Below are positions 26,615-35,585 of a DNA stretch of 64,000 nt, one piece after another. A program made the position numbers and the translations under genes. Numbering within the stretch: position 1 is the stretch's first letter; every line of letters begins with the position of its first letter. The DNA is from Noviluteimonas caseinilytica (GTDB lineage: Bacteria > Pseudomonadota > Gammaproteobacteria > Xanthomonadales > Xanthomonadaceae): assembly GCF_018406605.1 (NCBI RefSeq), contig NZ_AP024545.1, positions 2,914,001 to 2,978,000 on the forward strand. Direction: 5' to 3'. Below the pieces are notes generated by a model. It was not told the DNA's origin. It was given only the letters and a program-made list of their open reading frames with translations, and did no database searches.

Positions 26615-27792
26615 GCGCGTGCGTCTCCGGTGTTCGTGAATTTCGGTGCGAGCACCGCCATCGCCGCGACCGCGCAACCCGCACTCGCCGCGAACGCCAG
26701 CAACGGCGAGCCGTGTTGCCAGAGCGTGCCGAAGATCGCCGACGCCGGCAGCAACAGCAAGCCGGTGACGAGGTAATACCAGCCGAACGCCGTGCCCGCG
26801 CGTTCGGCCGGGACCAGGTCCGCGACCAGCGCGCGTTCGCTGCCTTCGATCGCGGCGGTGACCAGCCCATACAGCGGGAAGGCGATCCACAACACCCCCG
26901 CGGTGATCGGCAGCACGCCGAAGATGATGTACAGCACCGCGTAGCCGCCCCACCCCGCCAGGATCAGGCGCTTGCGGCCGATGCGATCCGACCAGGCCGA
27001 CAGCGGCGTTGCGGCCAGCGACGCGACCGCGGAGAACGCCGCCCACAACAACGTCGTGTGCGCGGCGTCGAAGCCGAGTTCGTTCGCGCGCAGCAGCAGG
27101 AACATGTTCGACGCATTGCCGAGCGTGAACAGTCCGAGGGCAGCGAGGTAACGCCGATACGCCGGCGACAGCGCGGAGAAGCGCCAGTCGACGCGCAAGG
27201 CTTCCTTGCGCGGCGGATGCTCGGGCTCGCGCAGGCGCAGCGCGAGGAGTAGCACGAAGACCGCAGGCACGATCGCGAGCAGGAACACATGGCGCAGCGA
27301 CACACCCGACGCCAGCAACGCCGCCGCGATCAATGGCCCGATCACCGCACCCGCGTTGTCCATGCCGCGATGCAGGCCGTACGCAAGCCCGCGTTGTTCC
27401 GGCGCCACGCTGGAGGCGAGCAACGCATCGCGTGGTGCCGAACGCAGGCCCTTGCCCACGCGATCGACGAAGCGAAAGATGAGCACGCCCACCCAGCTCG
27501 TCGCCAGCCCGATCAACGGCCGCGCGATGCCCGCGAGCCCGTAGCCGATCACCACGAACGGCTTGATGCGCCGCATGCGATCGGCCAGCACGCCGGCGAT
27601 GAGTTTCAGCAGGCTGCCCGCGGCTTCGGCGACGCCTTCGATCCAGCCCAGCGCCTTCGGCCCGGCCATCAGCACGCTGGCGATGTACAGCGGCACGAGC
27701 GGATAGATCATGTCGCTCGCGGCGTCGTTGAGCAGGCTGATGAAGCCGAGCAGCCAGACCGTCCGTGGCAGGCTGGCGAGGGCGCGACGCAT
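26611..27792 (-). CDS. MFS transporter
   Basis: A 393-residue major facilitator with about 12 hydrophobic segments. N-terminal SLLNDAASDMIYPLVPLYIASVL and the loop motif GVLADRMRRIKPFVVIGYGLAG are typical of a MFS subgroup related to tetracycline/multidrug resistance proteins. The repeat of that motif in the second half is ATPLSAWSDRIGRKRLILAGW. FRFVDRVGKGLRSAPRDALLA is characteristic of one branch of uncharacterised efflux MFS proteins. The substrate is unknown. It starts within the rarA stop (TGATG) and its stop overlaps crcB, forming a compact rarA-MFS-crcB unit. Confidence 0.88.
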   Translation of the reverse strand: MRRALASLPRTVWLLGFISLLNDAASDMIYPLVPLYIASVLMAGPKALGWIEGVAEAAGSLLKLIAGVLADRMRRIKPFVVIGYGLAGIARPLIGLATSWVGVLIFRFVDRVGKGLRSAPRDALLASSVAPEQRGLAYGLHRGMDNAGAVIGPLIAAALLASGVSLRHVFLLAIVPAVFVLLLALRLREPEHPPRKEALRVDWRFSALSPAYRRYLAALGLFTLGNASNMFLLLRANELGFDAAHTTLLWAAFSAVASLAATPLSAWSDRIGRKRLILAGWGGYAVLYIIFGVLPITAGVLWIAFPLYGLVTAAIEGSERALVADLVPAERAGTAFGWYYLVTGLLLLPASAIFGTLWQHGSPLLAFAASAGCAVAAMAVLAPKFTNTGDARA

Positions 27793-29153
27793 CAGGCGTC
27801 GTGGCCTTCGCCGCGGGCTTTCGAACGCGCGGCGCGCAGGGCGTCCAGCTTCTCCTTGAAGCGCCCTTCGAGACCGCGCTCGGTGGGTTCGTAATACACA
27901 CGCTCGCCCATCGCATCCGGGAACCCGGTCTGGTCGAGCGCGATGCCGCCGGCCGCATCGTGGTCGTACTGGTAACCCTTGCCGTAGCCGAGTTGCTTCA
28001 TCAGCTTCGTCGGCGCGTTGCGGATGTGCAGCGGCACGTCGAGCGTGCCGAGCGTGCGCACGTCGTCGCGCGCCTGGTTGAATGCCACGTACGCGGCGTT
28101 GGATTTCGCGGTGGTCGCCAGGTAGATCGCCACCTGCGCGAGCGCGAGATCGCCTTCCGGGCTGCCGAGGCGATCGTAGGTGTCCCACGCATCCACCGAC
28201 ATCTGCAACGCACGCGGATCCGCCAGGCCGATGTCTTCCACCGCCATGCGCGTGAGGCGGCGCGCGAGATACCCCGGATCCACGCCGCCATCGAGCATGC
28301 GCGCCAGCCAGTACAAGGCGGCATCAGGATTGGAACTGCGCACCGATTTATGGAGCGCGGAGATCTGGTCGTAGAACTGGTCGCCGCCCTTGTCGAAGCG
28401 GCGCGTGCGATCGGCCAGCACCTGTTCCAGCGTGGCCTCGGTGATCGTGCCGCCCTCGCCTGCCAGTTCCGCCGCGATTTCAAGGAACGTCAGGCCGCGG
28501 CGCACATCGCCGTCGGCGGCCTTCGCGATCAGCAGCAGTTGTTCCGGCGCGACGTGCAGGTGGCGATCGCCGAGGCCGCGCTCCACATCCTCGAGCGCGC
28601 GTTGCAGCGCGACGACGATGTCCTCCGGCGACACCGCATCCATCACGTGCACGCGGCAGCGCGACAGCAACGCGGAGTTGAGTTCGAACGACGGGTTTTC
28701 GGTGGTGGCGCCGACGAACAGGATCGTGCCGCGTTCGATGTGCGGCAGGAACGCATCCTGCTGCGCCTTGTTGAAGCGATGCACTTCGTCGACGAACAAC
28801 ACGGTGCGCCGCCCTTCGGCGAAACGATGGCCCGCCTCGGCGAGCACCTGGCGCACTTCCGGCAAGCCGACGAGCACCGCGGAGACCGAACGGAAATCCG
28901 CCTCCGCGTAATGCGCGAGCAACTGCGCGAGCGTGGTCTTGCCGCAGCCCGGCGGGCCCCACAGGATCATCGAATGGACGCGGCCGGATTCGATCGCGCG
29001 TCGTACCGCGGAACCGGGTGCGAGCAAGCGTCGCTGCCCGACCATGTCGTCCAGCGTGCGCGGACGCATGCGCTCGGCGAGCGGGCGCAATGCGTCGCGG
29101 TCGACCTGCAACAGGTCGGGTTCGTCGAATGCCGGCGTCTTGGATCGGGCCAC
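27792..29153 (-). CDS. rarA: Replication-associated recombination protein A
   Basis: A 453-residue AAA+ ATPase of the RarA/MgsA/WRNIP1 family, acting at stalled replication forks. Walker A is GPPGCGKTTLAQLLA near residue 66, Walker B is TVLFVDEVHRFNKAQQD near 120, and sensor 1 is GATTENPSFELN. The C-terminal tetramerisation region shows YDQISALHKSVRSSNPDAALYWLARML and YLARRLTRMAVEDIGLADP. The start codon is GTG at 29153. A TAGAAT hexamer ends 7 nt before it with no ribosome-binding site, suggesting a leaderless message. Confidence 0.96.
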   Translation of the reverse strand: MARSKTPAFDEPDLLQVDRDALRPLAERMRPRTLDDMVGQRRLLAPGSAVRRAIESGRVHSMILWGPPGCGKTTLAQLLAHYAEADFRSVSAVLVGLPEVRQVLAEAGHRFAEGRRTVLFVDEVHRFNKAQQDAFLPHIERGTILFVGATTENPSFELNSALLSRCRVHVMDAVSPEDIVVALQRALEDVERGLGDRHLHVAPEQLLLIAKAADGDVRRGLTFLEIAAELAGEGGTITEATLEQVLADRTRRFDKGGDQFYDQISALHKSVRSSNPDAALYWLARMLDGGVDPGYLARRLTRMAVEDIGLADPRALQMSVDAWDTYDRLGSPEGDLALAQVAIYLATTAKSNAAYVAFNQARDDVRTLGTLDVPLHIRNAPTKLMKQLGYGKGYQYDHDAAGGIALDQTGFPDAMGERVYYEPTERGLEGRFKEKLDALRAARSKARGEGHDA

Positions 29154-29160
29154 GCCGGCG

Positions 29161-29166
29161 ATTCTA
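29161..29166 (-). promoter_or_regulatory. -10-like TAGAAT directly upstream of rarA
   Basis: On the minus strand TAGAAT is followed by 7 nt (CGCCGGC) and then the GTG start. Transcription would start at or next to the GTG. The gap to lolA is only 17 nt, so the hexamer lies between the lolA stop and rarA. Confidence 0.45.
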
Positions 29167-29170
29167 TCGG

Positions 29171-29791
29171 TCAGCCGCCGGAGACGACGTCCACGCCCTT
29201 CGGCGGCGCGTACGTGAAGGTGCCCTTCGCGAAGCTCGGGTTGCGCTTCCAGCCCGCGAACGTGAGCTCGGTGCGCTGGCCCAGCGGATCGACGATGCGC
29301 ATGCGCGACAGGCCGCCCTTGGCGTCGAAGCCCAGGCGCGCGGATTCGAAGCTGGCGTTGTCGCTGGTGCGCGGGCGCAGTTCGATCCAGTCCATGCCGT
29401 CGGTGGCGGGCAATTCCTTCACCAGGAATTCCTTGTCCAGGCGCGAGGGATCGATCAGCGCGGCCAGCGGCGAGCTCTGTTCTTCCACGCCCTGCGCGCG
29501 CTTGGTGACTTGCTTGAGGTCGGGGTCGTACACCCAGACGGTCTTGCCATCGGCAACGATCAGTTGTTCGAAGGGCTTGGCGTATTCCCAGCGGAACAGG
29601 CGCGGCGCCGACATCGCGACGCGGCCGCTCGAGGCTTCCTTCTTCTTGCCGTTGGCGTCGAAGACCTGCTGCGTGAACGTGCCGTCCAGGCCCTTGAGGC
29701 CCTTTGCGAAGGCATTGAGGTCATCGCGCCCGCCGGCGGCGGCGGTGAACGACAGCGTCGCGGCGAGGCCGAAGGCGATCAGCTTGCGCAT
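29171..29791 (-). CDS. lolA: Outer-membrane lipoprotein carrier LolA
   Basis: Periplasmic chaperone that takes lipoproteins from LolCDE and hands them to LolB. At 206 residues it has a signal peptide (MRKLIAFGLAATLSFTAAAG) and the LolA beta-sheet pattern: LKGLDGTFTQQVFDANGKKKEASSGRVAMSAPRLFRWEYAKPFEQLIVADGKTVWVYD, followed by DLKQVTKRAQG, LRPRTSDNASFESARLGFDAKGGLSRMRIVDPLGQRTELTF. Order ftsK-lolA-rarA is the same as in E. coli. It starts 73 nt after the ftsK stop. Confidence 0.96.
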   Translation of the reverse strand: MRKLIAFGLAATLSFTAAAGGRDDLNAFAKGLKGLDGTFTQQVFDANGKKKEASSGRVAMSAPRLFRWEYAKPFEQLIVADGKTVWVYDPDLKQVTKRAQGVEEQSSPLAALIDPSRLDKEFLVKELPATDGMDWIELRPRTSDNASFESARLGFDAKGGLSRMRIVDPLGQRTELTFAGWKRNPSFAKGTFTYAPPKGVDVVSGG

Positions 29792-29864
29792 GGGGGATTC
29801 CTGGAGGATTGGACCGGGCGCGAGTGTGCCCGGCCCGGGCTGAATGCGCTCTCCACGCGCCGCG

Positions 29865-32228
29865 TCACTTCGGCGGTGGCGGTGCCAGCACGCTGCGGTC
29901 GCCGTTGTGCTCCGGCGGCGTGACCACGCCCGCGGCTTCCATCGCTTCGATCAGGCGCGCGGCGCGGTTGTAGCCGATCTTCAGGCGGCGTTGCACGCCG
30001 GAGATCGAGGCGCGGCGCGTCTCGGTGACGATGCGCACCGCTTCGTCGTACAGCGGATCGGACTCGTCCCCGCCCCCGCCGCCGGATTCCGGCAGGCCGG
30101 TCGCGCCGACGACGACGCCATCGCCCATCGTTTGCACTTCGTCGAGCACGCCTTCGATGTAATCGGGGCGGCCGCCGACCTGCTTGAGGTGTTCGACGAC
30201 GCGATGCACTTCCTCGTCCGACACGAACGCGCCGTGCACGCGCTCGGGCATCGCGGTGCCCGGCGGGAGGTACAGCATGTCGCCGTGGCCGAGCAGTGTT
30301 TCCGCGCCCGACTGGTCGAGGATGGTGCGCGAGTCGATCTTGCTCGACACCTGGAACGCGATGCGCGTGGGGATGTTGGCCTTGATCAGGCCGGTGATGA
30401 CATCCACCGACGGACGCTGCGTGGCGAGGATGAGATGGATGCCTGCCGCGCGCGCTTTCTGCGCCAGGCGCGCGATGAGTTCTTCGACCTTCTTGCCGAC
30501 GATCATCATCATGTCGGCGAATTCGTCGATGAACACGACGATGAAGGGCAGCGGTTCCAGCGGACGCGGCGCTTCGCCGAGTTCGGGGTTCGGCTTGAAC
30601 AGCGGATCCATCAGCGGCTGGCCCGCGTCGATGGCGTCCTTCACTTTCTTGTTGAAGCCGGCCAGGTTGCGCACGCCGACGGCGGACATGACCTTGTAGC
30701 GGCGTTCCATTTCGGCCACGCACCAGCGCAGGCCGTTGGCCGCTTCCTTCATGTCGGTGACGACCGGCGCGAGGAGATGCGGGATGCCCTGGTACACGGA
30801 CAACTCGAGCATCTTCGGATCGATCATCAACATGCGGACGTCCTTCGCGGACGCCTTGTACAGCAGCGACAACACCATCGCGTTGACCGCGACGGATTTA
30901 CCCGAGCCCGTGGTACCCGCCACCAGCAAGTGCGGCATGCGCTGCAGGTCGGCGACGGTGGGACGGCCGGCGATGTCCTTGCCGAGCGCCAGCGTGAGCG
31001 GGCTGGGCGACTTGTCGTATTCCTTCGAACGCAGCAGCTCGCTGAGGTAGATCATCTCGCGCGAGGTGTTCGGCGTTTCCAGGCCGACGACGGACTTGCC
31101 GGGGATCACGTCGACCACGCGCACCGACTTCACCGACAGGCCGCGCGCGATGTCCTTGTCGAGCGAGGAAATCTGGCTGACCTTGACGCCCGGTGCGGGC
31201 TCCAGTTCGAAGCGCGTGATCACCGGGCCCGGATACGCACCGACCACCTGCGCATCGATGCGGAAATCCTTGAGCTTGAATTCGATCTGGCGCGAGATCG
31301 TCTCGAGCGTTTCCTCGCTGTAGCCCTTCGGCTGCGGCTTGGGATCGTCGAGCAAGGCGAGCGGCGGAATGCCGGTGCCGTCGCCGACATGGAACAGCGG
31401 GATCTGCTGTTCGCGCTTGGCGCGGTCGCTCTTCTCCACGACGGGCGCCGGCGGCGGTTCGATCTTGACCGGTGCGCGTTTCGCACGCAGTTCGGTTTCG
31501 ATCTTGCGCGTTTCTTCGCGCTCTTCGCGGAACGCACGCGCCTGCTGCCATTCGGCGGCCTGCTGCGAACTGCGGCGGAACAACGGCCCCAGCGCGAGCA
31601 CCCACTGCCCGAGCTTGTCCATCACCGTGAGCCACGAGAGGCCGGTGGCGAGCGTGGTGGAAATCAGCAGCAACGCGACGAGGAAGAGATTGGCGCCGAC
31701 GGGCCCGAACGCATGGAACAGCGAACGCCCGACGAGTTGTCCCAGGATGCCGCCGCTGCCCGCCGAGAAATCCGGCGCACCGCCAAGGCGCAGGTGCAGG
31801 AAGCCCGCCGCCGAAACGAGGAATCCCACGATGCCGACGAGCCGCAACGCAGGCCCGAGGTCGGCTTCGCCATCGCCGTCGCTGTCCATGCCGAACAACG
31901 CGATCCACGCGATGAGTCCCAGCATCAGCGGAAGCAGGAAGGCGACGAAACCGCAGAGGTACAACATGACGTCGGCGATCCACGCGCCGACGATGCCGCC
32001 GAAGTTGTGCAAGGGCGCCGTGACGCTGCCCGAATGCGACCAGCCCGGATCTTCCGGCGAATACGTGACCAGGCTGGCGAGCAGGTACAGCAGCAGGGGC
32101 GCGATGGCGATGAGGGCCAGGTCGCGCCAGAGCTTCTGCCGACGCGTGCCCCCGCCGGACGAAGGTGCGGCTGCACGCTTCGTCCTGCGTTGGGTCGCGC
32201 GTTCCGTGTCGGGACGTGCTGCTGCCAC
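29865..32228 (-). CDS. ftsK: DNA translocase FtsK
   Basis: Septum-located DNA pump that resolves chromosome dimers with XerCD at dif and clears DNA from the division plane. At 787 residues it is shorter than E. coli FtsK (less linker). The N-terminal basic segment and four transmembrane segments (residues ~25-185) are followed by a charged linker. The motor domain carries Walker A GTTGSGKSVAVNAM near residue 445 and Walker B FIVVFIDEFADMMM. The gamma winged-helix domain is at the C-terminus (ISGVQRRLKIGYNRAARLIEAMEAAGVV). The start codon is GTG. Relevant here because dif-like repeats occur at 18.6 and 21.0 kb. Confidence 0.97.
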   Translation of the reverse strand: MAAARPDTERATQRRTKRAAAPSSGGGTRRQKLWRDLALIAIAPLLLYLLASLVTYSPEDPGWSHSGSVTAPLHNFGGIVGAWIADVMLYLCGFVAFLLPLMLGLIAWIALFGMDSDGDGEADLGPALRLVGIVGFLVSAAGFLHLRLGGAPDFSAGSGGILGQLVGRSLFHAFGPVGANLFLVALLLISTTLATGLSWLTVMDKLGQWVLALGPLFRRSSQQAAEWQQARAFREEREETRKIETELRAKRAPVKIEPPPAPVVEKSDRAKREQQIPLFHVGDGTGIPPLALLDDPKPQPKGYSEETLETISRQIEFKLKDFRIDAQVVGAYPGPVITRFELEPAPGVKVSQISSLDKDIARGLSVKSVRVVDVIPGKSVVGLETPNTSREMIYLSELLRSKEYDKSPSPLTLALGKDIAGRPTVADLQRMPHLLVAGTTGSGKSVAVNAMVLSLLYKASAKDVRMLMIDPKMLELSVYQGIPHLLAPVVTDMKEAANGLRWCVAEMERRYKVMSAVGVRNLAGFNKKVKDAIDAGQPLMDPLFKPNPELGEAPRPLEPLPFIVVFIDEFADMMMIVGKKVEELIARLAQKARAAGIHLILATQRPSVDVITGLIKANIPTRIAFQVSSKIDSRTILDQSGAETLLGHGDMLYLPPGTAMPERVHGAFVSDEEVHRVVEHLKQVGGRPDYIEGVLDEVQTMGDGVVVGATGLPESGGGGGDESDPLYDEAVRIVTETRRASISGVQRRLKIGYNRAARLIEAMEAAGVVTPPEHNGDRSVLAPPPPK

Positions 32229-32274
32229 CGTACGATCCTGCCTTAAGGAAATCCCCTAGGGCCTTGATCCTACG

Positions 32275-33342
32275 TCAAAGTTTCATGTCCTGCAGCGCCG
32301 GATGCACGATCTTGCCGGCTTCGGTATTGATGCCGCGGACCAGGGCCTGGTTGTCGCGCCAGTTGCCCGAGGCAAGCTTGTTTACCCACGGCAGGATGGC
32401 CGCGCAGATCGCCTGCGAGCTGGTCTGCGGCACGGCGCCCGGCATGTTGGTGACGCAGAAGTGGGTGACGCCCTCTTCCACGTAGGTCGGTTCCTTCCAG
32501 GTGGTCGGACGCGAGGTTTCGAAGCAGCCGCCCTGGTCGATCGAGATGTCCACCACCACGCTGCCGTCCTGCATGCCCTTGAGCATCTCGCGGGTCAGCA
32601 CGTGCGGCGCGCGGGCGCCGGTGACGAGCACCGCGCCGACGACGAGGTCGGCCGAGGCCACTTCGCGCGCGACGACGTCGGCGTACGGGTACAGCGTGGT
32701 CACGTTGTTGCCCAGCTGCATCATTTCTTCCATGCGGTCCTGGCGCATTTCGAACACGACCACGTTCGAACCGCCCGCCGCGGCGAGTTCCGCCGACGCG
32801 CGCCCGGCCTTGCCGCCGCCGAACACCACGACCTTGCCGCGCTCCGTCGACGGCAGGCCGCCGAGCAGCTTGCCCTTGCCGCCTTCGGGCTGGTGCAGCA
32901 GGTGCGTGCCGACCTGCACCGCGATCTTGCCGGCGATCACCGACATCGGCGCCAGCAGCGGCAGGTCGCCGTTGGGCAGCTCGACGGTTTCGAAGGCGAC
33001 CGACGTCAGGCCGATGTCCAGCAGGCGCTTGGTCAGCGCGGGCTCGGCCGCCAGGTGCAGGTAGCAGAACAGCAGGTGGTCCTTGCGCAGCAGGGCCAGG
33101 TCGCCTTCGATCGGCTCCTTGACCTTCACGATGAGTTCGCCCTTTTCGTAGAGCGACTTCGCATCCGGGGCGATCTTGACGCCCAGCTGCGTGTACTGCT
33201 CGTCCTTGAAGCCGCTCTTCAGGCCCGCGCCCTGCTCCAGCCACACTTCGTGGCCACGCTTGACGAGGTCGCCCGCGGCGGCCGGCACGAGTGCCACGCG
33301 GCCTTCGAGGGTCTTGGTTTCCTTGGGTACGCCGATGCGCAT
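32275..33342 (-). CDS. ald: Alanine dehydrogenase
   Basis: NAD-dependent reversible conversion of L-alanine to pyruvate and ammonia. At 355 residues it fits the family. N-terminal MRIGVPKETKTLEGRVALVPAA, with the substrate-binding lysine in ELIVKVKEP near residue 74, is followed by the catalytic histidine in LFCYLHLAAE near 95. The NAD-binding fold is VVFGGGKAGRASAELAAAGG, and GGCFETSRPTTWKEPTYVEEGVTHFCVTNMPGAVP is characteristic of Ald rather than transhydrogenase. It diverges from trxB over about 156 bp. Confidence 0.96.
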   Translation of the reverse strand: MRIGVPKETKTLEGRVALVPAAAGDLVKRGHEVWLEQGAGLKSGFKDEQYTQLGVKIAPDAKSLYEKGELIVKVKEPIEGDLALLRKDHLLFCYLHLAAEPALTKRLLDIGLTSVAFETVELPNGDLPLLAPMSVIAGKIAVQVGTHLLHQPEGGKGKLLGGLPSTERGKVVVFGGGKAGRASAELAAAGGSNVVVFEMRQDRMEEMMQLGNNVTTLYPYADVVAREVASADLVVGAVLVTGARAPHVLTREMLKGMQDGSVVVDISIDQGGCFETSRPTTWKEPTYVEEGVTHFCVTNMPGAVPQTSSQAICAAILPWVNKLASGNWRDNQALVRGINTEAGKIVHPALQDMKL

Positions 33343-33498
33343 CGTGATTCTCGATTGTCTTGGGTGGGGGACGGCGCGTTGCGCCATGGGGCGGTTGGAC
33401 GCCTTGTGTCGAAGCGGGCCCGCCGCCATCCTGTTGCGCTTGAACGCATGGGACGGCGTGCCACGCCGGCCGCGAATCTTACTTTGGACCCCCACTGC

Positions 33499-34452
33499 AT
33501 GACCACTTCCAAGCACTGCCGCCTGCTCATCCTCGGTTCCGGCCCCGCCGGCTGGACCGCCGCCGTCTATGCCGCGCGCGGCAACCTCCACCCGGTGGTG
33601 ATCACCGGCCTGCAGCAGGGCGGCCAGCTGATGACGACCACCGAGGTCGACAACTGGCCCGGCGATGCGCACGGCCTGATGGGCCCGGCGCTGATGGAGC
33701 GCATGCAGGCGCACGCCGAGCGCTTCGAAGCCGAAGTCATCTTCGACCACATCCACACGGCCGACCTGTCGCAGCGGCCGTTCCGCCTGAAGGGCGACGC
33801 CGGCGAATACACCGCCGATGCGCTGATCATCTCCACCGGCGCCACCGCGAAGTACCTGGGGCTGGAATCGGAACAGCACTACCTCGGGCGCGGCGTCTCG
33901 GCGTGCGCGACGTGCGACGGGTTCTTCTTCAAGGACATGGACGTGGCGGTGGTCGGCGGCGGCAACACCGCGGTCGAGGAAGCGCTGTACCTGTCCAACA
34001 TCGCGCGCAAGGTCTACATCGTGCATCGCCGCGACACGCTGCGCGCCGAGAAGATCATGCAGGACAAGCTGTTCGCGAAGATCCAGTCCGGCAAGATCGT
34101 GCCGGTGTGGCACCACGTGGTCGAGGAAGTCGTCGGCAACGATGCGGGCGTGACCGGCCTGAAGGTGAAGTCCACGCAGGACGGCACCTCGCAGGTGCTC
34201 GACATCCACGGCCTGTTCGTCGCGATCGGCCACACGCCCAACACCTCGTTGTTCGAAGGCCAGCTGGCGATGAACAACGGCTACCTCGAGATCCGTTCGG
34301 GCCTGTCGGGCATGGCGACGCAGACGTCGGTGCCGGGCGTGTTCGCCGCGGGCGACGTGGCCGACCAGGTGTATCGCCAGGCGGTGACGTCGGCGGGCTT
34401 CGGGTGCATGGCCGCGCTGGATGCCGAGAAGTTCCTCGACAAGGAAAGTTGA
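33499..34452 (+). CDS. trxB: Thioredoxin reductase
   Basis: FAD-dependent NADPH:thioredoxin oxidoreductase, 317 residues. FAD-binding GSGPAGWTAAVYAARG is near residue 13, the redox-active CATC in GVSACATCDGFFFK near 135-138, and the NADPH-binding GGGNTAVEEALYLS near 155. The C-terminal FAD motif is GVFAAGDVADQVYRQ. Its TGA overlaps the ATG of the next gene (TGATG), so the DUF482-like gene is translationally coupled. Homologous order trxB...aat-infA-clpA-clpS occurs in E. coli, where cydDC lies between trxB and aat. Confidence 0.97.
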   Translation: MTTSKHCRLLILGSGPAGWTAAVYAARGNLHPVVITGLQQGGQLMTTTEVDNWPGDAHGLMGPALMERMQAHAERFEAEVIFDHIHTADLSQRPFRLKGDAGEYTADALIISTGATAKYLGLESEQHYLGRGVSACATCDGFFFKDMDVAVVGGGNTAVEEALYLSNIARKVYIVHRRDTLRAEKIMQDKLFAKIQSGKIVPVWHHVVEEVVGNDAGVTGLKVKSTQDGTSQVLDIHGLFVAIGHTPNTSLFEGQLAMNNGYLEIRSGLSGMATQTSVPGVFAAGDVADQVYRQAVTSAGFGCMAALDAEKFLDKES

Positions 34453-35585
34453 TGGCGCAAGCGCGCATCTTCGGCGCGCTTGGATCCGTCCCCGCGGCGC
34501 AGTGGGATGCGCTGCACGATGGCGGCAATCCGTTCGTTTCGCATGCGTTCCTCGCCGGGCTGGAAGACACCGGATGCCTGCGTCCGACCTACGGTTGGAC
34601 GCCATGCCACGTGGGGGTGTTCGAAGGCGACGCCCTCATCGCCGCCGCGCCCGGTTACCGCAAGCGCAACTCGCACGGCGAATTCGTGTTCGACCATGCC
34701 TGGGCACAGGCCTACGCGCGGCACGGATTGCACTACTTCCCGAAATGGCTGGGCGCGGTGCCGTACACGCCGGTGACCGGGCCGCGCCTGCTGGCGCGCG
34801 ATGATGCGGCACGCGCGGCGCTGGTCTCGGCGATCGTCGGGTTCACGCGCGACGCCGGCTGGTCGTCCGCGCACGTGAACTTCCATCGCGACGACGAAGC
34901 CGCGGCGTTCGACGACACATGGATCCCGCGCATCGACGTGCAGTACCACTGGCGCAACTTCGGCGGCTGGCGCACGTTCGATGATTACCTCGGCGCGATG
35001 GACCACAAGCACCGCAAGAACATCCGCCAGGAACGCGCGAAGCTGGCGCGGCACGGCGTCGGATTCCGCGTGGTGCACGGCGACGAAGCGAGCGAGGCCG
35101 ACCTCGCGGCGATGCACGGCTTCTACCTGCAGACCTTCCACGAATACGGCAACACGCCGGCGCTGACGCTCGAGTTCCTGCGCCATCTCGCGCGCACCAT
35201 GCCGCGCGCGCTCGTGCTGGTGCTCGGCGAACGCGACGGCGAAGCGATCGCCGGTGCCCTCTGCCTGCGGGGTGGCGACACGCTGTACGGGCGCTACTGG
35301 GGCGCGAACGAACTGCTGCCCGGCGTGCATTTCGAAACCTGCTACTACCAGGGCATCGACTACTGCCTGCGCGAAGGCCTCACGCGCTTCGAGCCCGGTG
35401 CGCAGGGCGAACACAAGCTCGCGCGCGGTTTCCTGCCGACGCTGGTGCACAGCCGGCACTGGATCGCCGATCCGGATTTCGCCGCGGCGATCCGCCCGTG
35501 GTGCGCGGAGGAAGCGGCGTCGGTGCGCGGATACCAGGCGGCACTCGACGCGCATTCGCCGTTTCGCGCGGGCACCGGCGCATGA
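34452..35585 (+). CDS. GNAT/FemAB-like protein (DUF482 family)
   Basis: A 377-residue protein of the COG3146 (DUF482, predicted N-acyltransferase) family. It shows FVSHAFLAGLEDTGC near residue 30, GWTPCHVGVFEGDALIAAAPGYRKRNSHGEFVFDHAWAQAY, a central DHKHRKNIRQERAKLARHGVGFRVV typical of the group, and a C-terminal YYQGIDYCLREGLTRFEPGAQGEHKLARGFLPT. The fold is related to GNAT/FemX acyltransferases; the substrate is unknown. It lies between trxB and aat with 1-nt and 4-nt overlaps, taking the place that cydDC has in E. coli. Confidence 0.85.
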   Translation: MAQARIFGALGSVPAAQWDALHDGGNPFVSHAFLAGLEDTGCLRPTYGWTPCHVGVFEGDALIAAAPGYRKRNSHGEFVFDHAWAQAYARHGLHYFPKWLGAVPYTPVTGPRLLARDDAARAALVSAIVGFTRDAGWSSAHVNFHRDDEAAAFDDTWIPRIDVQYHWRNFGGWRTFDDYLGAMDHKHRKNIRQERAKLARHGVGFRVVHGDEASEADLAAMHGFYLQTFHEYGNTPALTLEFLRHLARTMPRALVLVLGERDGEAIAGALCLRGGDTLYGRYWGANELLPGVHFETCYYQGIDYCLREGLTRFEPGAQGEHKLARGFLPTLVHSRHWIADPDFAAAIRPWCAEEAASVRGYQAALDAHSPFRAGTGA

